A DNA stretch of 64,000 nucleotides, taken from the NCBI RefSeq assembly GCF_000266905.1, contig NC_018027.1, positions 4,278,001 through 4,342,000 on the forward strand, given 5' to 3'. The notes beneath the pieces were generated by a model. That model did no database searches, had not been told where the DNA came from, and saw only the letters and a list, made by a program, of their open reading frames with translations. Positions 1 through 9,430 of this stretch are shown here, piece by piece. The DNA is from Mycolicibacterium chubuense NBB4. GTDB taxonomy: Bacteria > Actinomycetota > Actinomycetes > Mycobacteriales > Mycobacteriaceae. The translations under genes and the position numbers were made by a program. Every line of letters starts with the position of its first letter. The first letter of the stretch is position 1.

Positions 1-111
1 AAGACTTGGACCGCCCGGACAGCAAAGCATGTCGCTAGCCATCGCAAACGACGCTACTCCGCGTCGCGCATCCGCGCCGCGCAGGCGCGCCGGACCGAAA
101 AGGCGTGTGCG

Positions 112-939
112 TTACGAGCTGATGAACTGCGCGAGACGCGGTTCGTCGGCGAGGCCCCACGCGTTGACGGAGTCGGAGACGACCCGGCGCCGCTTCTCCT
201 CGTCGAAGATGCCCACCTCGGCGACCACGGCGACTTTGTCGCCGTAGGCGTCGATGTCACCGCCGACCACTCCGAGCGCCTCCGCGCGCTTGGCGATCGC
301 GTCGATCGTCTCCTCGCGGGCGTAGCCGAGGCAGTACGCGACCAGGTTGGTGAAGAACTCGGTGTGACGCTCCTCGTCGCCGGCGATCTTGCCGACGAGC
401 GCGGCCAGCGCCGGCTCGGTGATCTGCGCGGCCAGGTTGCGGCAGAACACCGCGTGCGAGCGTTCCCACATCGCCATGAAGGCCAGCGTCTCGATCTGGC
501 TGTAGGTGTCGGCCCGGTAGCCCTTCATCACGTGGGCGACGCGCACGTCCTCGTTGGCCGTCGGGTCGACCTCACGGGTGACCACGAGGTAGTTGCGCAG
601 CGCGATGGCGTGCAGGTGCTCCTCGGCGGTCCAGCGGCCGAGCCAGCGGCCCCACTTGTCCTCGAGGATGAAGTGCTCGACGAACTCGCGGTGGTAACCG
701 GCGAGGTTGTCCTTGGTGATCAGCAGGATCTCGAGCGCGTCGGTGATCGGCTTGGGCAGGCTCACCTGCGACGGATCCCAGTCACGCCCGCCGAGGAAGG
801 CGAAGTTCTCGCCCTGGTCGAACGGCACGTAGTCATGCGCGAACCAGGCGTCCTCGGTGTCGAGGTGACGGCGCAGCTCTTTTTCCACGACGGGCTCGAG
901 TTCGAGCGTCAACGCATCAGCGACAGGTTTCTGTGCCAT
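112..939 (-). CDS. desA2: Acyl-ACP desaturase family protein (DesA2-like)
   Basis: This is a 275-aa soluble di-iron fatty-acid desaturase family protein, close to M. tuberculosis DesA2 (Rv1094) in length and position. The two helical di-iron ligand motifs are visible: EEHLH around residues 106-110 and DEERH around 188-192. The family introduces double bonds into acyl chains on acyl carrier protein, feeding mycolic and other long-chain fatty acids; activity of DesA2 itself is less certain. The start is the second ATG of the open frame because a TANNNT box lies 6 nt upstream (leaderless). It follows glyA on the same strand, with an inverted repeat between them. Confidence 0.9.
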   Translation of the reverse strand: MAQKPVADALTLELEPVVEKELRRHLDTEDAWFAHDYVPFDQGENFAFLGGRDWDPSQVSLPKPITDALEILLITKDNLAGYHREFVEHFILEDKWGRWLGRWTAEEHLHAIALRNYLVVTREVDPTANEDVRVAHVMKGYRADTYSQIETLAFMAMWERSHAVFCRNLAAQITEPALAALVGKIAGDEERHTEFFTNLVAYCLGYAREETIDAIAKRAEALGVVGGDIDAYGDKVAVVAEVGIFDEEKRRRVVSDSVNAWGLADEPRLAQFISS

Positions 940-945
940 GCGGTT

Positions 946-951
946 ACAGTA
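946..951 (-). promoter_or_regulatory. -10 box of a probable leaderless desA2 promoter
   Basis: On the minus strand this reads TACTGT (TANNNT). It lies 6 nt before the desA2 ATG, so the predicted transcript would start at or next to the start codon. Confidence 0.5.
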
Positions 952-993
952 ACCCAATTCTGTGGGAATCGTAAAACTCCCGCGCCGGTGTCG

Positions 994-1056
994 CGCCGAA
1001 CTCGCATTCCACGCGCGAAAACGCGAGAGAGGCCCGCGCGGAATGCAAGTTCGGCG
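994..1056. repeat. Intergenic inverted repeat, family B copy 1
   Basis: Two 17-nt arms (994-1010 and 1040-1056) pair with a single mismatch across a 29-nt spacer. It lies 6 nt past the glyA stop codon. A second copy with the same arms and spacer length sits at 5863-5925. The most likely role is transcription termination, although there is no U-tract. Confidence 0.75.
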
Positions 1057-1062
1057 GAAAGG

Positions 1063-2526
1063 CTAGAGCGTGAGGCCCGGGTACAGCGGGTTGGCGTCGA
1101 GCAGCTCGGCCGCGGCCGCACGGACCCGGTCGGCGGTGCCGTCGGCCATCGTGTACTTGGCCTTCGACGGCCCGTTCGGTCCCGCGGCCGGCTGCGTGTT
1201 CTGCAGCACCTCGACGACCAGTTCGGCGACGCGGTCGAAGTCGTCGGCGCCGAACCCACGGGTGGTCAGCGCGGGCGTGCCGAACCGGATGCCGCTGGTG
1301 TACCACGCGCCGTTGGGGTCGGCCGGGATCGCGTTGCGGTTGGTGACGATGCCGGAGTCCAGCAGCGCCGACTCGGCCTGCCGGCCCGTGAGGCCGAACG
1401 ACGTCACGTCCAGCAGCACCAGGTGGTTGTCGGTGCCGCCGGTGACCAGCCCGGCGTCGCGTTTGACGAACCCGTCGGCCAGCGATTGCGCGTTGTCCGC
1501 GACGGCCTGGGCGTAGGTCCGGAACTCCGGCCGGCGGGCCTCCGCCAGCGCGACGGCCTTGGCCGCCATCACGTGCGACAGCGGGCCGCCGAGCACCATC
1601 GGGCAGCCCTTGTCGACGGCCGGCGCGTACTCCTCGGTGGCCAGCACCAGCCCGCCGCGCGGACCGCGCAGCGACTTGTGGGTCGTGGTGGTGACGACGT
1701 GGGCGTGCGGGACCGGGTCCTCGTCACCGGTGAACACCTTACCCGCGACCAGACCGGCGAAGTGCGCCATGTCGACCATGAACGTGGCGCCGACCTCATC
1801 GGCGATCTCGCGCATCTTCGCGAAGTTCACCCGGCGCGGATAGGCCGAGTAGCCGGCCACCAGCACCAGCGGCTTGAACTCCCGCACCTGCGCGGCGACG
1901 GCGTCGTAGTCGATGAATCCCGTCTCGGGATTGGTGCCGTACTGGCGCTGGTGGAACATCTTGCCCGAGATGTTGGGCCGGAAGCCGTGCGTGAGGTGCC
2001 CGCCGGTGTCCAGCGACATCCCCATCAGCCGCTGATTGCCGAGCTTGTTGCGCAAGCCCTCCCAGTCCGCCTCGGACAGGTCGTTGATGTGCTTGGCGCC
2101 GAGCTCGGCGAGCCCCGGCGCTTCGATCCGCGTGGCCAGGATGGCCCAGTAGGCCACCAGGTTGGCGTCGATGCCGGAGTGCGGCTGGGCGTAGGCGTAG
2201 GGAGCGCCGAACAGTTCCCGGGCGTGCTCGGCGGCCAGCGCCTCGACGGTGTCGACGTTCTGGCAGGCCGCATAGAAGCGGTGTCCGACCGTGCCCTCGG
2301 CGTACTTGTCGGAGAACCACGTCCCCATCGTCAGCAGCACCGCGGGCGAGGCGTAGTTCTCGCTGGCGATCAACTTGAGTGAATTGCGTTGATCGTCAAG
2401 TTCTTTGCGGGTGGCCTCGGCGATGCGCGGCTCCACGCTCTCGATCACCCGCAGCGCGGCCCGGTAGGCCTCGCTCGCGGTGTCGGCGTATTCGGCTCCC
2501 TGACCGGCGGTGACGTCAGCAGTCAT
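1063..2526 (-). CDS. glyA: Serine hydroxymethyltransferase, long form
   Basis: This PLP enzyme interconverts serine and glycine while loading one-carbon units on tetrahydrofolate. The PLP lysine is K284 in the [10 protein letters not shown] stretch, and the [10 protein letters not shown] and GGHLTHG folate/PLP-site signatures are present. At 487 aa it is about 60 residues longer than the usual roughly 426-aa mycobacterial GlyA1. It has an N-terminal extension and an inserted segment around residues 128-165, and its core differs from GlyA1 as I remember it. It sits in the place GlyA1 holds in M. tuberculosis. A TANNNT box 7 nt upstream of the ATG suggests leaderless expression. Confidence 0.93.
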   Translation of the reverse strand: MTADVTAGQGAEYADTASEAYRAALRVIESVEPRIAEATRKELDDQRNSLKLIASENYASPAVLLTMGTWFSDKYAEGTVGHRFYAACQNVDTVEALAAEHARELFGAPYAYAQPHSGIDANLVAYWAILATRIEAPGLAELGAKHINDLSEADWEGLRNKLGNQRLMGMSLDTGGHLTHGFRPNISGKMFHQRQYGTNPETGFIDYDAVAAQVREFKPLVLVAGYSAYPRRVNFAKMREIADEVGATFMVDMAHFAGLVAGKVFTGDEDPVPHAHVVTTTTHKSLRGPRGGLVLATEEYAPAVDKGCPMVLGGPLSHVMAAKAVALAEARRPEFRTYAQAVADNAQSLADGFVKRDAGLVTGGTDNHLVLLDVTSFGLTGRQAESALLDSGIVTNRNAIPADPNGAWYTSGIRFGTPALTTRGFGADDFDRVAELVVEVLQNTQPAAGPNGPSKAKYTMADGTADRVRAAAAELLDANPLYPGLTL

Positions 2527-2533
2527 GCCGACG

Positions 2534-2539
2534 AGCCTA
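2534..2539 (-). promoter_or_regulatory. -10 box of a probable leaderless glyA promoter
   Basis: On the minus strand this reads TAGGCT, ending 7 nt before the glyA ATG at 2526. No Shine-Dalgarno sequence lies between it and the start. Confidence 0.5.
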
Positions 2540-2605
2540 ACCGGGCGACGATCAAGCGGCGACGGAGGAGCCGCGTTGAGCAGCGCGACAATCCGGCCCA
2601 GTCGT

Positions 2606-3835
2606 CTAGGCCGCCCGCAACGACGACGGGATCAGCGGTTCGTCGAGCAGCGTGCCGAAGCGTTCGGTCAGCGTCACGCCGTCGGGTCTGGCGTCCAGCC
2701 ACCCACGCAGCAGGCGGTATCCCTCGACGTAGGTGCTCGTGTAGGCGCGCCACAGCGGCGAGGACAGGAACCGCAGCATCTGCCGGGCCCGTTTGTCGTC
2801 GACCAGCAGCCAGCGCTCGAGGAAGTCCACGACGTCGTCGACGTCGCGGTGCTCGTCGTGCAGCATCAGCGCGGCATCCTGGCGGACATCAGCGAGCAGC
2901 AGCCCAGCGTCCGCCAGAATCTCGGCCCGCTCGCCGTCGAACCGCAGCCCGAGGTCGGCATAGATGTCGGCCGCCCAGCTCCCCCAGCCCTGGCCCTCCC
3001 CCGCCGCGCCGGGACCGACCGCGGCGTACAGCGCGAGGTCGGCCAGCCCCTCCGCCATCAGGCACTGCGGGGTGTTGACCAGGAACAGCGTCTGCTCCGC
3101 GTGGCCCTTGCCCTCGACGAGCCCGGCTTCTTTACGGCAGTGCTCGGTGTGGTGGCCGGGGTAGGACTCGTGGGCCACCAGCCGCGGCAGGTTCGACATC
3201 TGCTGCTTGAGGTCGGCGTTGACGGCGACGGTCGACCGGTAGTCGCCGAGGTAGTAGTTGAAGCCCGACCACGGCTTGTCGGTGACGACCTCATAGGTGA
3301 TCGTCTCGTTCGCCGGCAGCGGGAACGTCGCGCGCACCCGGTCGCGCAGCGCGCTGGAGAACGCGTGAATGGCTTCCTCGAGCCGGGCGGGCGGGATCTC
3401 CTCCGAGGCGCGATGGGTCTGCATGCGCTCGGCCAGCGAGCCGGTGCCACCGAGCGCGTCGTCGAGTCTGTCGTGCGCCTCCTGGTACCGCGCGGGGTCG
3501 CCCTTGGTGATACGGACGTCGAAGTACGCCTCGACCTCGTCGACGAAACCGACCTCTTCCCCGGCGAACTTGCGGCCCGCGCAGTCCAGCGCGCGCAGAT
3601 GCGCCCCGACGAACGCCGCCCGATCGTCGTCGAGCCCGCCGGGCAGCTCGGCCAGCAGCCGGCGCGCCTGGCGCGCCAACTCGGCGGGATCGGGCTGCGG
3701 CTCGGCCTCGACGGCGCGGCGCAGCGCGGGGTCCCCGGTGAACGAGTCGACGTAGCCCTGCTCGACGCGATCGAAGCGCAGTCCGAGCAACAGGTACTCG
3801 CGGATCAGGGCGGCCGAATTCATACCTACGTCCAT
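2606..3835 (-). CDS. DUF885-family putative metallopeptidase
   Basis: A 409-aa protein of the DUF885 family, whose members resemble zinc-dependent carboxypeptidases. The most telling motif is HESYPGHH at about residues 222-229, the pattern expected for a zinc-binding helix. No signal peptide or membrane segment is seen, so it is probably cytosolic. Substrate is unknown. The ATG at 3835 is preferred because TAGCTT on the minus strand lies 8 nt upstream; a second ATG at 3823 is possible. It is divergent from coaA with about 31 bp between starts. Confidence 0.8.
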   Translation of the reverse strand: MDVGMNSAALIREYLLLGLRFDRVEQGYVDSFTGDPALRRAVEAEPQPDPAELARQARRLLAELPGGLDDDRAAFVGAHLRALDCAGRKFAGEEVGFVDEVEAYFDVRITKGDPARYQEAHDRLDDALGGTGSLAERMQTHRASEEIPPARLEEAIHAFSSALRDRVRATFPLPANETITYEVVTDKPWSGFNYYLGDYRSTVAVNADLKQQMSNLPRLVAHESYPGHHTEHCRKEAGLVEGKGHAEQTLFLVNTPQCLMAEGLADLALYAAVGPGAAGEGQGWGSWAADIYADLGLRFDGERAEILADAGLLLADVRQDAALMLHDEHRDVDDVVDFLERWLLVDDKRARQMLRFLSSPLWRAYTSTYVEGYRLLRGWLDARPDGVTLTERFGTLLDEPLIPSSLRAA

Positions 3836-3843
3836 ACCGCCCA

Positions 3844-3849
3844 AAGCTA
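3844..3849 (-). promoter_or_regulatory. -10 box of a probable leaderless promoter
   Basis: On the minus strand this reads TAGCTT and ends 8 nt before the ATG at 3835. It lies in the very short divergent gap with coaA. Confidence 0.4.
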
Positions 3850-3866
3850 GCTGCAAGACTGTGCCC

Positions 3867-4817
3867 ATGGCGCGGCTGAGCGAACCCAGCCCCTACGTGG
3901 AGTTCGACCGAACCCAATGGCGCGCTCTTCGCATGTCGACGCCGCTGAAGTTGACCGAGGACGAGCTGGTGAAACTTCGGGGGCTCGGCGAGAAGATCGA
4001 CCTGCTCGAAGTCGAGGAGGTGTATCTGCCGCTCGCGCGGCTGATCCATCTGCAGGTGGCGGCCCGCCAGGCGCTGTTCGCGACGACGGCCCACTTCCTG
4101 GCCGATTCGGATGGCGAGCCGCACCAGAACCCCGACCGCCCGGTGCCGTTCGTCATCGGCGTGGCGGGCAGCGTGGCCGTCGGCAAGTCCACCACCGCCC
4201 GCGTGCTGCAGGCCCTGCTGGCCCGCTGGGAGCACCACCCGCGCGTCGACCTCGTCACCACCGACGGCTTCCTCTACCCGAATGCCGAATTGGCTCGACG
4301 AAACCTCATGCACCGCAAAGGTTTTCCGGAAAGCTACGACCGCAGGGCGCTGATGCGGTTCGTCACCGCGGTGAAGTCGGGCTCGGACGCGGCCTGCGCG
4401 CCGGTGTACTCGCACCTGCTCTACGACATCGTCCGGGGCGAGAAGCAAATCATCAGGCATCCGGACATCCTCATCCTCGAGGGCCTCAACGTGCTGCAGA
4501 CCGGTCCGGCGTTGATGGTGTCCGACCTGTTCGACTTCTCGGTCTATGTCGATGCCCGCATCGAGGACATCGAGGAGTGGTACATCTCCCGGTTCCTGTC
4601 GATGCGGGCGGGCGCGTTCGCCGATCCGGCCTCACACTTCCATCACTACTCCACGCTGACCGACGAGCAGGCGGTGTTCGCCGCCCGCGACATCTGGCAT
4701 TCGATCAACCGGCCCAACCTGATCGAGAACATCCTGCCGACCCGGCCGCGGGCCACGCTGGTGCTGCGCAAGGACGCCGACCACTCCATCAACCGGCTGC
4801 GGCTGCGCAAGCTGTAG
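3867..4817 (+). CDS. coaA: Pantothenate kinase (type I)
   Basis: CoaA phosphorylates pantothenate with ATP, the first step of coenzyme A synthesis. The 316-aa protein matches mycobacterial CoaA nearly end to end, including the opening [11 protein letters not shown] and the closing RLRLRKL. The P-loop [11 protein letters not shown] is at about residues 98-108 and the DGFLYPN segment follows it. An in-frame ATG at 3861 would add two residues; the start used here aligns with the M. tuberculosis protein. It is divergent from the DUF885 gene, the same layout as Rv1092c. Confidence 0.96.
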   Translation: MARLSEPSPYVEFDRTQWRALRMSTPLKLTEDELVKLRGLGEKIDLLEVEEVYLPLARLIHLQVAARQALFATTAHFLADSDGEPHQNPDRPVPFVIGVAGSVAVGKSTTARVLQALLARWEHHPRVDLVTTDGFLYPNAELARRNLMHRKGFPESYDRRALMRFVTAVKSGSDAACAPVYSHLLYDIVRGEKQIIRHPDILILEGLNVLQTGPALMVSDLFDFSVYVDARIEDIEEWYISRFLSMRAGAFADPASHFHHYSTLTDEQAVFAARDIWHSINRPNLIENILPTRPRATLVLRKDADHSINRLRLRKL

Positions 4818-4840
4818 CCGCAGGCCGGTCGACGGGGTGG

Positions 4841-5254
4841 CTAACTCCGGCCGATGCGGCGTACGCCCTGATACTGCAGCTCGGCCATCACCAACGTGTA
4901 GACCCCGGTGCCGAGCACCAGGACCACACCCGTGGTGGTCAGCGGCCACACGCCGGCGACCACCACGACCACGCTGGCGACGCTGAAGAGCAGGTTGCCG
5001 ACGGCGATGACCAGACCCGGGGTGCGGACCGCCGGGCGTGACGCGAAGGCCAGTACGGCGAGGGCGAAGACGACGAACAGCGCGCCGACGGTGTACTCCA
5101 GGGCCGCTGTGGTGCCCGAGAGCTCGGCCACCTTCGGGCCGAAGATCAGCATGACGACGCCGGCCAGCCCGCTGATCACGGCGTCGGCGCGCATCGCGAA
5201 ACGCAACAGTGAGTCGGTCGACTCGTTCAGTCGGGTGGAGATCGCTGCGGTCAT
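4841..5254 (-). CDS. Small four-helix membrane protein (paralogue of the 5364-5780 gene)
   Basis: A 137-aa hydrophobic protein with four predicted membrane helices at roughly residues 26-46, 54-72, 79-101 and 106-126, ending in QYQGVRRIGRS. It is clearly related to the gene just upstream: both open with MTA, share an LRADA motif near helix 1 and end with LQYxGVRR, so the pair is a tandem duplication. A good ribosome site (AAAGGA) precedes the ATG. I do not recognise a function. Confidence 0.8.
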   Translation of the reverse strand: MTAAISTRLNESTDSLLRFAMRADAVISGLAGVVMLIFGPKVAELSGTTAALEYTVGALFVVFALAVLAFASRPAVRTPGLVIAVGNLLFSVASVVVVVAGVWPLTTTGVVLVLGTGVYTLVMAELQYQGVRRIGRS

Positions 5255-5297
5255 CTCGTGTTCCTTTCGTGGGTGTTTACTACCGGATCGACCGGTG

Positions 5298-5348
5298 CCG
5301 GAGCCGGCCCCGAGACCTCCGGGCTCACGCCCGCGGTGCCGGCTCCGG
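5298..5348 (-). terminator. Hairpin after the 5364-5780 membrane gene
   Basis: Two perfect 11-nt arms (5298-5308 and 5338-5348) flank a 29-nt loop just past the stop of the upstream gene. There is no U-tract, as is common for mycobacterial terminators. Confidence 0.45.
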
Positions 5349-5363
5349 ACCAGTCATGAAGGG

Positions 5364-5780
5364 TCACGCCAGACGGCGCACCCCGAGGTACTGCAGGGCG
5401 GCGAGGACCACCGTGACGACGGTGAACCCGACGGCGGCGGCTTCACCCCACCGCGTCAGCGGCAGCCATCCGGCCGCCAGCATGACCGCGACCGTGGCGA
5501 CGAACGCGATGTTGCCGGCGAGGACGGCGAGGCCGACGCCGCGGATGCTGGGCACCCGGGCCGCGCTGTAGACCAGCACGCCGTAGGCGACCAGGGCCGC
5601 GCCGGCGATCCAGTTCGCGGTGGCCGTCAGTCCGGAGAGCCGCGCGAGAGGATCGGCGGCCATCGCGACGAACAGTCCGAGTCCCGCGCACAGAGTGGCG
5701 TCGGCGCGCAGTGCCAGGCGGAGAAGCTGCGCCTCCGACGGGGTGACCGGCGGGGCGTGGCGAGTGGTGATGGCGGTCAT
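5364..5780 (-). CDS. Small four-helix membrane protein (paralogue of the 4841-5254 gene)
   Basis: A 138-aa protein with four hydrophobic helices ending in LQYLGVRRLA. An upstream in-frame start at 5819 exists, but the ATG at 5780 aligns with its paralogue's MTA start and is preferred. The two genes lie head to tail on the minus strand. No catalytic or binding motif is visible and no function is assigned. Confidence 0.78.
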   Translation of the reverse strand: MTAITTRHAPPVTPSEAQLLRLALRADATLCAGLGLFVAMAADPLARLSGLTATANWIAGAALVAYGVLVYSAARVPSIRGVGLAVLAGNIAFVATVAVMLAAGWLPLTRWGEAAAVGFTVVTVVLAALQYLGVRRLA

Positions 5781-5862
5781 GACACCGAGGGTCGTCACCG
5801 GCTGCTGCCACCTCGACACCGGACGCTGCCAACCACTGCCAACCGCAGGTCAGCGCCCCCTG

Positions 5863-5925
5863 CGCCGAACTTGCATTCCAGCAGCGAAAGTTCGAGTGCA
5901 GCCCTGCCGGAATGCAATTTCGGCG
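5863..5925. repeat. Intergenic inverted repeat, family B copy 2
   Basis: Arms of 17 nt (5863-5879 and 5909-5925) pair with one mismatch across 29 nt, the same architecture as copy 1 at 994-1056. The right arm ends 1 nt from the stop codon of the 449-aa membrane gene. Inside the spacer, GCAG and CTGC can extend the stem. Confidence 0.75.
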
Positions 5926-5926
5926 A

Positions 5927-7276
5927 TCAGCGGGCGGTGACCAGGTCGCTCCGCAGGTCGGTGGCGATGACGCGTGCCGCCGCGTTCTGCCAGTTGTGCA
6001 GCGAGCGCTGCGGAACCTCGGTGACGAACCACTGCCATGCCTGCCGCGCGAGCGGATCCAGCCCCGCGGCGGTCGCGTTCTGCGCATAGGCGCGCACGCC
6101 GGCGACGTACGGGAAGTAGAGCGAGTTGTAGTGGCGCCACTGCTCGGTGATCCCGAAGTCGGCGCCGTCGCGCGGTTTGAGCGCGGCGATCCGTTCGGCC
6201 AGCAGCGCCTTCAGCTCGTTGGCGCGTTCCAGCGGCGTGTCGGCGGCGCCGCGCCGTGCGAGCCGTTCGTCGATCGCGGGCAGGGCGGTCAAGGGGCTGG
6301 CGACGAGTTTGGACAGATCGCCGTAGTGGCCCAGTGCGCGGCGGGTGACGCGGACGAACGTCTCCTCGTCCATGCCCTCCAGCGGATGCCCCGACCGCAG
6401 CGGCAGCGCGGCCTCGGTGCTGCGCAGCGCGGCGCGGTCGGCCCGTAGGTCCGGCGACTGGGCGAACGCCAGCTTGTCGAGCAGGCTCGCCAGCGGATCG
6501 GCCAGCACGTTGATCGCGATGGCGATCGCGAGGCTGGTGAACAGCAGCACCGCCAGCGTGGTGCTCGGCCCCGCGACGGCCAGACCGATGAGCACCTGGC
6601 CGCCGAACAGCACGGCGACCAGCGTGGTCGCCACCACCGAGCGCAGCATGTCCCTGCGCACCGCGTGGCCCTCGTCGAACGCGTCGACGATTGCGACGGC
6701 GACGCCGAGCATCGCCACGTCGAATCCGGTCGACGCCAGCGCCAGCCAACTGGGCACGAGGCCGAGCGGGATGACCAGGATCGCGTTGCCGAGCGCGAAG
6801 AACAGCGTCGCGACGACGATGAAGCCGACGACCGGTCCGGGCTGCGAGCGCCGGACCACCGCGTAGATCATCGCGCCCAGCGACGAGACCGACACCGCCG
6901 CGAACAGCACCCAGTGCCCCAGCCGCAGCGGCCCCTCGACGTCGCCCGCCATCGCCGCACCGGTGAACGCGACGACCGCGACGACCGCCACGAGGGCCGC
7001 CTCCCCGGCGCGGCTGCGCCAGGTGTCCCGCGGCTGCGACAGTTCCAGCAGCACCGCGAACCACGCGATGCCCGGGACGGCGACCAGGTAGATCTCGACG
7101 CGGCCCAGATGCTCGGACGCGCCGACCAGCCGGACGGCGTCGAGGGCGACGACGGCGGCGAAGGTCGTCAGCCCGATGGCGGAAAGCACGAGCACGAGTT
7201 TGCGTGGGTCCCGGGCCAGCAGATACAGCCCCAGCCACCAGCTCAATGCGAACACGACTGCGGACGGGGCGATCAC
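5927..7276 (-). CDS. Multi-pass membrane protein of unknown function
   Basis: A 449-aa protein. Residues 1-260 contain about eight hydrophobic helices; residues 270-449 form a soluble, probably cytoplasmic, helical domain with WRHYNSLYFPYV near residue 388. It starts 2 nt after the stop of the prenyl diphosphate synthase gene, so the two are probably one operon and this may be a partner in prenyl-lipid handling; that is inference. The layout loosely recalls sensor proteins with a membrane input domain, but no kinase motif is present. Confidence 0.75.
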   Translation of the reverse strand: MIAPSAVVFALSWWLGLYLLARDPRKLVLVLSAIGLTTFAAVVALDAVRLVGASEHLGRVEIYLVAVPGIAWFAVLLELSQPRDTWRSRAGEAALVAVVAVVAFTGAAMAGDVEGPLRLGHWVLFAAVSVSSLGAMIYAVVRRSQPGPVVGFIVVATLFFALGNAILVIPLGLVPSWLALASTGFDVAMLGVAVAIVDAFDEGHAVRRDMLRSVVATTLVAVLFGGQVLIGLAVAGPSTTLAVLLFTSLAIAIAINVLADPLASLLDKLAFAQSPDLRADRAALRSTEAALPLRSGHPLEGMDEETFVRVTRRALGHYGDLSKLVASPLTALPAIDERLARRGAADTPLERANELKALLAERIAALKPRDGADFGITEQWRHYNSLYFPYVAGVRAYAQNATAAGLDPLARQAWQWFVTEVPQRSLHNWQNAAARVIATDLRSDLVTAR

Positions 7277-7278
7277 GG

Positions 7279-8070
7279 CTACCGCCCGTAGCGTCGGTGC
7301 CTGGCGCTGTAGTCGCGCAGCGCGCGAAGGAAGTCAACCCGGCGGAACTCCGGCCAGTACGCCTCGGTGAACCACATCTCCGAGTACGCGCTCTGCCACA
7401 GCAGGAAGCCCGAGAGCCGCTGTTCGCCGGAGGTGCGGATCACCAGGTCGGGGTCGGGTTGTCCCGAGGTGTACAGGTTCTCCGAGATCGCCTCGGCGGT
7501 GACCGCTTCGATCAGCTGTTCGCCCGTCGCGCCGTTGGCCAGCTCCTTGCTCAGCAGTGCGCGGACCGCGTCGACGATCTCCTGCCGGCCGCCGTAACCG
7601 ACGGCGACGTTGACGTGAAACGTTCCACCGTTTCCGTCGGTGGACTGCACGGCGTCGCGCAGCCGGCGCGCCGGCTCCTCGCCGATGAGCTCGAGATCGC
7701 CGACGGTGCGCACGCTCCATTGGTTGGCCGGCGCGCAGATCTCCTCGACGACATCGGTGATGATCTCGATCAGCGACGACAGTTCCTCGGGGTCGCGCTG
7801 CAGGTTCTCGGTGGACAGCAGATAAACCGTGGCCATCTCGATGCCCGCTTCGGCACACCAGCGCAGCATCTCGGCGATCTTGCGGGCGCCCGCGCGATAC
7901 CCGTAGGCGACATCGTCGTGACCCAGTTCCCGGGCCCAGCGCCGATTGCCGTCGCACAGCACCGCGATGTGGCGCGGGAGTTCGTTTCGTTGCCGGGAGA
8001 GACCCTGACGCAGCCGCATCTCGTAGAGCCGGTACGCCGGCTCCTTGAGCCGCCGCGGAATGAGGTCCAC
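7279..8070 (-). CDS. Short-chain Z-isoprenyl diphosphate synthase (Rv1086-type)
   Basis: A cis-prenyltransferase of the UppS family, 263 aa. It is nearly colinear with M. tuberculosis Rv1086, which makes omega,E,Z-farnesyl diphosphate, the precursor for decaprenyl phosphate. The catalytic CDGNRRWAR, the STENL and the [15 protein letters not shown] signatures are all visible. The open frame extends to 8226, but homology begins at the GTG at 8070 ([11 protein letters not shown]), which is taken as the start. It is divergent from the PAQR gene. Confidence 0.92.
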   Translation of the reverse strand: MDLIPRRLKEPAYRLYEMRLRQGLSRQRNELPRHIAVLCDGNRRWARELGHDDVAYGYRAGARKIAEMLRWCAEAGIEMATVYLLSTENLQRDPEELSSLIEIITDVVEEICAPANQWSVRTVGDLELIGEEPARRLRDAVQSTDGNGGTFHVNVAVGYGGRQEIVDAVRALLSKELANGATGEQLIEAVTAEAISENLYTSGQPDPDLVIRTSGEQRLSGFLLWQSAYSEMWFTEAYWPEFRRVDFLRALRDYSARHRRYGR

Positions 8071-8125
8071 GATGGTCCAGACTACTGTGGCCGGTGAACA
8101 GTCCACGCCAGTCAGCGGAGGTGAA

Positions 8126-8857
8126 ATGCCGACTTCTCTCGAGCCGTGGTACACCGCCGACGCGCCAAGGGAACCCGAAGATCTGCCAGAGGCCGTCGCC
8201 GAGGGCGTCGCCCAAATCCTGGGCAAGCCGCGGCTGCGGGGCTGGATTCACGTCTATTCCGCTGTCGTCGCGGTGATCTGCGGCGCCACACTGGTGGCGG
8301 TGTCGTGGTCGGTGGAGTCGACGCGGGCAGGGATCGCGACACTGATCTACACCCTGACGATCGTGGCGATGTTCACAGTCAGCGGGACCTATCACCGGGT
8401 GAACTGGACGTCGGCCAGGGCGCGCAAGTGGATGAAGCGCGCCGACCACTCGATGATCTTCGTCTTCATCGCGGGCAGCTACACCCCGTTCGCGATGCTC
8501 GCGCTCCCCGAGCGCAGCGGCGAGGTGCTGCTGTGGATCGTGTGGAGCGGTGCCCTGGCCGGGGTGTTGCTCAAGCTGTTCTGGCCGTCGGCGCCGCGGT
8601 GGGTCGGCACGCCGCTGTACATCCTGTTGGGGTGGGTCGCGGCGTGGTTCATCGGGCCGATCATGCAGGGGGCGGGCATCGCGGCGGTGGTGCTGTTGAT
8701 CGTCGGCGGCGCGCTCTACAGCATCGGCGGCGTGCTCTATGCGCTGAAGTGGCCCAACCCGTGGCCGACGACCTTCGGCCACCACGAGTTCTTCCACGCG
8801 TGCACGGCCGTCGCGGCGATCTGCCACTACATCGCGATGTGGTTCGCCGTCTTCTGA
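8126..8857 (+). CDS. Hemolysin III / PAQR-family membrane protein
   Basis: A 243-aa protein with about seven membrane helices, matching Rv1085c in size and place. The family's conserved histidines are visible in GTYHRVNW and in [17 protein letters not shown] near the C-terminus; a metal-dependent hydrolase activity is suspected for this fold. The ATG at 8126 has a strong GGAGGTG immediately upstream; longer frames starting at 8045 or 8072 lack one and would run into the divergent prenyltransferase start. Confidence 0.88.
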   Translation: MPTSLEPWYTADAPREPEDLPEAVAEGVAQILGKPRLRGWIHVYSAVVAVICGATLVAVSWSVESTRAGIATLIYTLTIVAMFTVSGTYHRVNWTSARARKWMKRADHSMIFVFIAGSYTPFAMLALPERSGEVLLWIVWSGALAGVLLKLFWPSAPRWVGTPLYILLGWVAAWFIGPIMQGAGIAAVVLLIVGGALYSIGGVLYALKWPNPWPTTFGHHEFFHACTAVAAICHYIAMWFAVF

Positions 8858-8879
8858 GTGACCACCTTCCGGCCGACCG

Positions 8880-9022
8880 TGCGTGTCTGAGGCAGACACC
8901 CCGGGCAATCAAGCGACGTTGCGCACGCTCGCGACGACCAGACCGCTGGCGCGCTGCCGCACTCCCGGCATGAGCGTGCGCGAACTCCGCATCTAGCCCG
9001 GCGTGTCGGCCGCAGACACGCC
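8880..9022. repeat. Long imperfect inverted repeat in a convergent intergenic gap
   Basis: Two 51-nt arms (8880-8930 and 8972-9022) align as inverted copies without gaps and match at 37 of 51 positions, separated by 41 nt. Each arm also folds on itself: 8883-8899 has a 7-bp stem and 9000-9022 an 8-bp stem. It fills the gap between two convergent genes, so bidirectional termination is the simplest role. Confidence 0.6.
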
Positions 9023-9045
9023 CGCTCGCGGGGAAGGCGGTGCGG

Positions 9046-9417
9046 TCAGAGCGGGGTGATGTTCTGCGGTCCCCAGTAGGCCTTCATCGACGTGATCTTG
9101 CCGTCCTCGCCGAACGTCATCACCTCGATGGGCTCGATCCGCATCGCCCCGCCGACGGTGATCGCGAAGACGAACGCCGCCTCGTGCCCACCCGCCCGGA
9201 ACGTCAGAAGCTCGGTCTTGATGTCCGTGTCGCCGTCCATGCCCTTGTAGAACCCGGCGATGGCCTGCCGACCGATGTGGACCTCGCCGCCGCCGACCGG
9301 ATCCTCCAGCGTGGCGTCCTCGGCGTAGAGCGCAGCCACGTCGTCCGCGCTGCCGTTGGCCACGGTGTCGAGGTACCGCTGGACGAAACCTTGCAAGACG
9401 TCGGGCTCGAAGCTCAT
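9046..9417 (-). CDS. SnoaL-like / steroid delta-isomerase family protein
   Basis: A 123-aa NTF2-fold protein of the ketosteroid-isomerase type. The opening YLDTVANGSADDVAALYAEDATLEDP is typical, with the acid pocket provided by the D in EDP. Members act as isomerases or small-molecule hydrolases; the substrate is not evident. A TANNNT box 7 nt before the ATG suggests leaderless expression. It lies downstream of the DUF255 gene on the same strand. Confidence 0.82.
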   Translation of the reverse strand: MSFEPDVLQGFVQRYLDTVANGSADDVAALYAEDATLEDPVGGGEVHIGRQAIAGFYKGMDGDTDIKTELLTFRAGGHEAAFVFAITVGGAMRIEPIEVMTFGEDGKITSMKAYWGPQNITPL

Positions 9418-9424
9418 GTGCGGC

Positions 9425-9430
9425 ACGCTA
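9425..9430 (-). promoter_or_regulatory. -10 box of a probable leaderless promoter
   Basis: On the minus strand this reads TAGCGT and ends 7 nt before the ATG at 9417. It overlaps the stop region of the upstream DUF255 gene. Confidence 0.45.

Noticed and set aside
364..2382. 672-codon open frame on the plus strand
   Set aside because: It is antisense to desA2 and glyA, has no family resemblance and is Arg/Val-rich, as expected for a GC-rich shadow frame.
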